Below are positions 41,503 to 41,875 of a stretch of 41,875 nt of DNA, piece by piece. Below the pieces are notes generated by a model that made no database searches, was not told where the DNA came from, and worked only from the letters and a program-made list of their open reading frames with translations. The DNA comes from an uncultured Prevotellaceae bacterium. Its GTDB lineage: Bacteria; Bacteroidota; Bacteroidia; Bacteroidales; Bacteroidaceae. The position numbers and the translations under genes were made by a program. The first letter of the stretch is position 1. Each line of letters starts with the position of its first letter. The stretch spans positions 1 through 41,875 of the forward strand of contig CADBAG010000029.1 of the NCBI GenBank assembly GCA_902792635.1. The letters are read 5' to 3'.

Positions 41503-41790
41503 CAGCCTCGGAGAGGCTGACTTTTTAATAACCCCAGTCTAAGGAGCGCAGCGACGCAGACTGGGGCTGATGTGAGGACTTGTTTGACTGATTTCCTGCC
41601 TCGAAGAGGCAGACTGCACGAAAGTGCGCAATGTTTTGCAAGCGCTGTATCATATACCAACATAGCGCGCCAAGGCGCATTCAGCCTCTTCGAGGCTGAG
41701 TGTCAGTTAATTCATTCTCATCTACAAACCCCAGACTGCGGTCGCTTCGCTTCCTTAGTCTGGGGTTATGAATAAGTGTGCCTCTCCGAG
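41503..41790. repeat. Family II hairpin repeat, 3' end cut short
   Basis: Nearly identical to the copy at 39811-40099, but the last hairpin stops after GTGCCTCTCCGAG and the matching GCAC is missing; unrelated sequence begins at 41791. The frame at 41572-41775 is repeat sequence. In 41791-41875 I see no supportable feature. Confidence 0.85.
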
Positions 41791-41875
41791 TAGGGATGTA
41801 AGCTATTTCCAAAGCAGTCAATAGAACAAATTAATGCGGTAACTTCAAAACCTTTGCTAAAGATTTGTCAGTTAC

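Noticed and set aside
41572-41775. Small proteins in hairpin elements (also 39881-40063, 16041-16268, 12354-12608)
   Set aside because: They are translations of family I and II repeats and contain the hairpin stems; no start signal or protein-like conservation.
1-41875. tRNA or rRNA genes
   Set aside because: No cloverleaf-like segment with the conserved GGTTCGAATC-type arm and no rRNA core sequence was recognised on either strand.

Overview
The window reads as a chromosome segment of a Bacteroidetes bacterium of the Prevotella type. Many genes are preceded by the Bacteroidetes sigma promoter (-7 TAnnTTTG, often with TTG/TTTG 19-20 bp upstream) and lack strong Shine-Dalgarno sequences. The gene content also fits: OMP_b-brl_3-type outer membrane protein, DUF3244, BspA-like repeats, a propeller/AraC regulator beside a GH31 enzyme, a type II glutaminyl cyclase, FKBP paralogs and DUF3298. 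The assignment rests on gene content and promoter style only; no 16S gene is present.

Layout. 1-6.1 kb (minus strand): a membrane-spanning TPR/helix-turn-helix regulator, then a probable operon of a DUF3244 secreted protein, an outer membrane barrel protein and a C39-peptidase ABC exporter that runs off the left edge. The regulator promoter and the operon promoter share one architecture: the same -7 and -33 regions, the same GGTCTATTT box at the same distance, and a second box exactly 77 bp further upstream. This is the best candidate here for an undescribed regulated peptide-export system. 6.2-7.6 kb: a graveyard of gene fragments (RHH-like protein, winged-helix tail, internally deleted AAA ATPase, LRR and barrel pieces). 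8-12 kb: GH31 glycosidase with its own compact one-component regulator. 12.7-15.8 kb: two fusion proteins (DUF2156-GNAT; YczE-like membrane protein-cytidylate kinase). 16.3-21.2 kb: mnmG, apt, uvrC and dtd, with two parS-like palindromes flanking apt, which suggests an origin-proximal location. 21.7-27 kb: mazG-like, deoC, polyprenyl synthase and polA. 27.2-31.5 kb: SDR dehydrogenase, sirtuin and three FKBP prolyl isomerases with a 33-residue membrane protein between the first two. 31.7-35.2 kb: Lrp regulator, fused C26-M19 peptidase and glutaminyl cyclase in one tight operon. 35.6-41.3 kb: a VapE-like ATPase, mutS and a DUF3298 lipoprotein-like or secreted protein.

A second theme is repeats. 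Six large hairpin-rich intergenic elements of two families (I: about 7.6, 12.1, 35.3 kb; II: about 15.9, 39.8, 41.5 kb) sit between genes. Smaller repeats (GGGGCGGCC inverted pairs, ATTGCACGCAATGA palindromes, GC-rich hairpins) have entered coding sequence or leaders: the polA linker, the C26-M19 gene, the vapE 3' end, the mutS 5' end, the uvrC stop codon and the mazG leader. A 7 x 22 bp tandem array lies between the convergent polA and SDR genes.

Limits: homology calls come from recognised motifs, not searches. Promoters and terminators are pattern matches.
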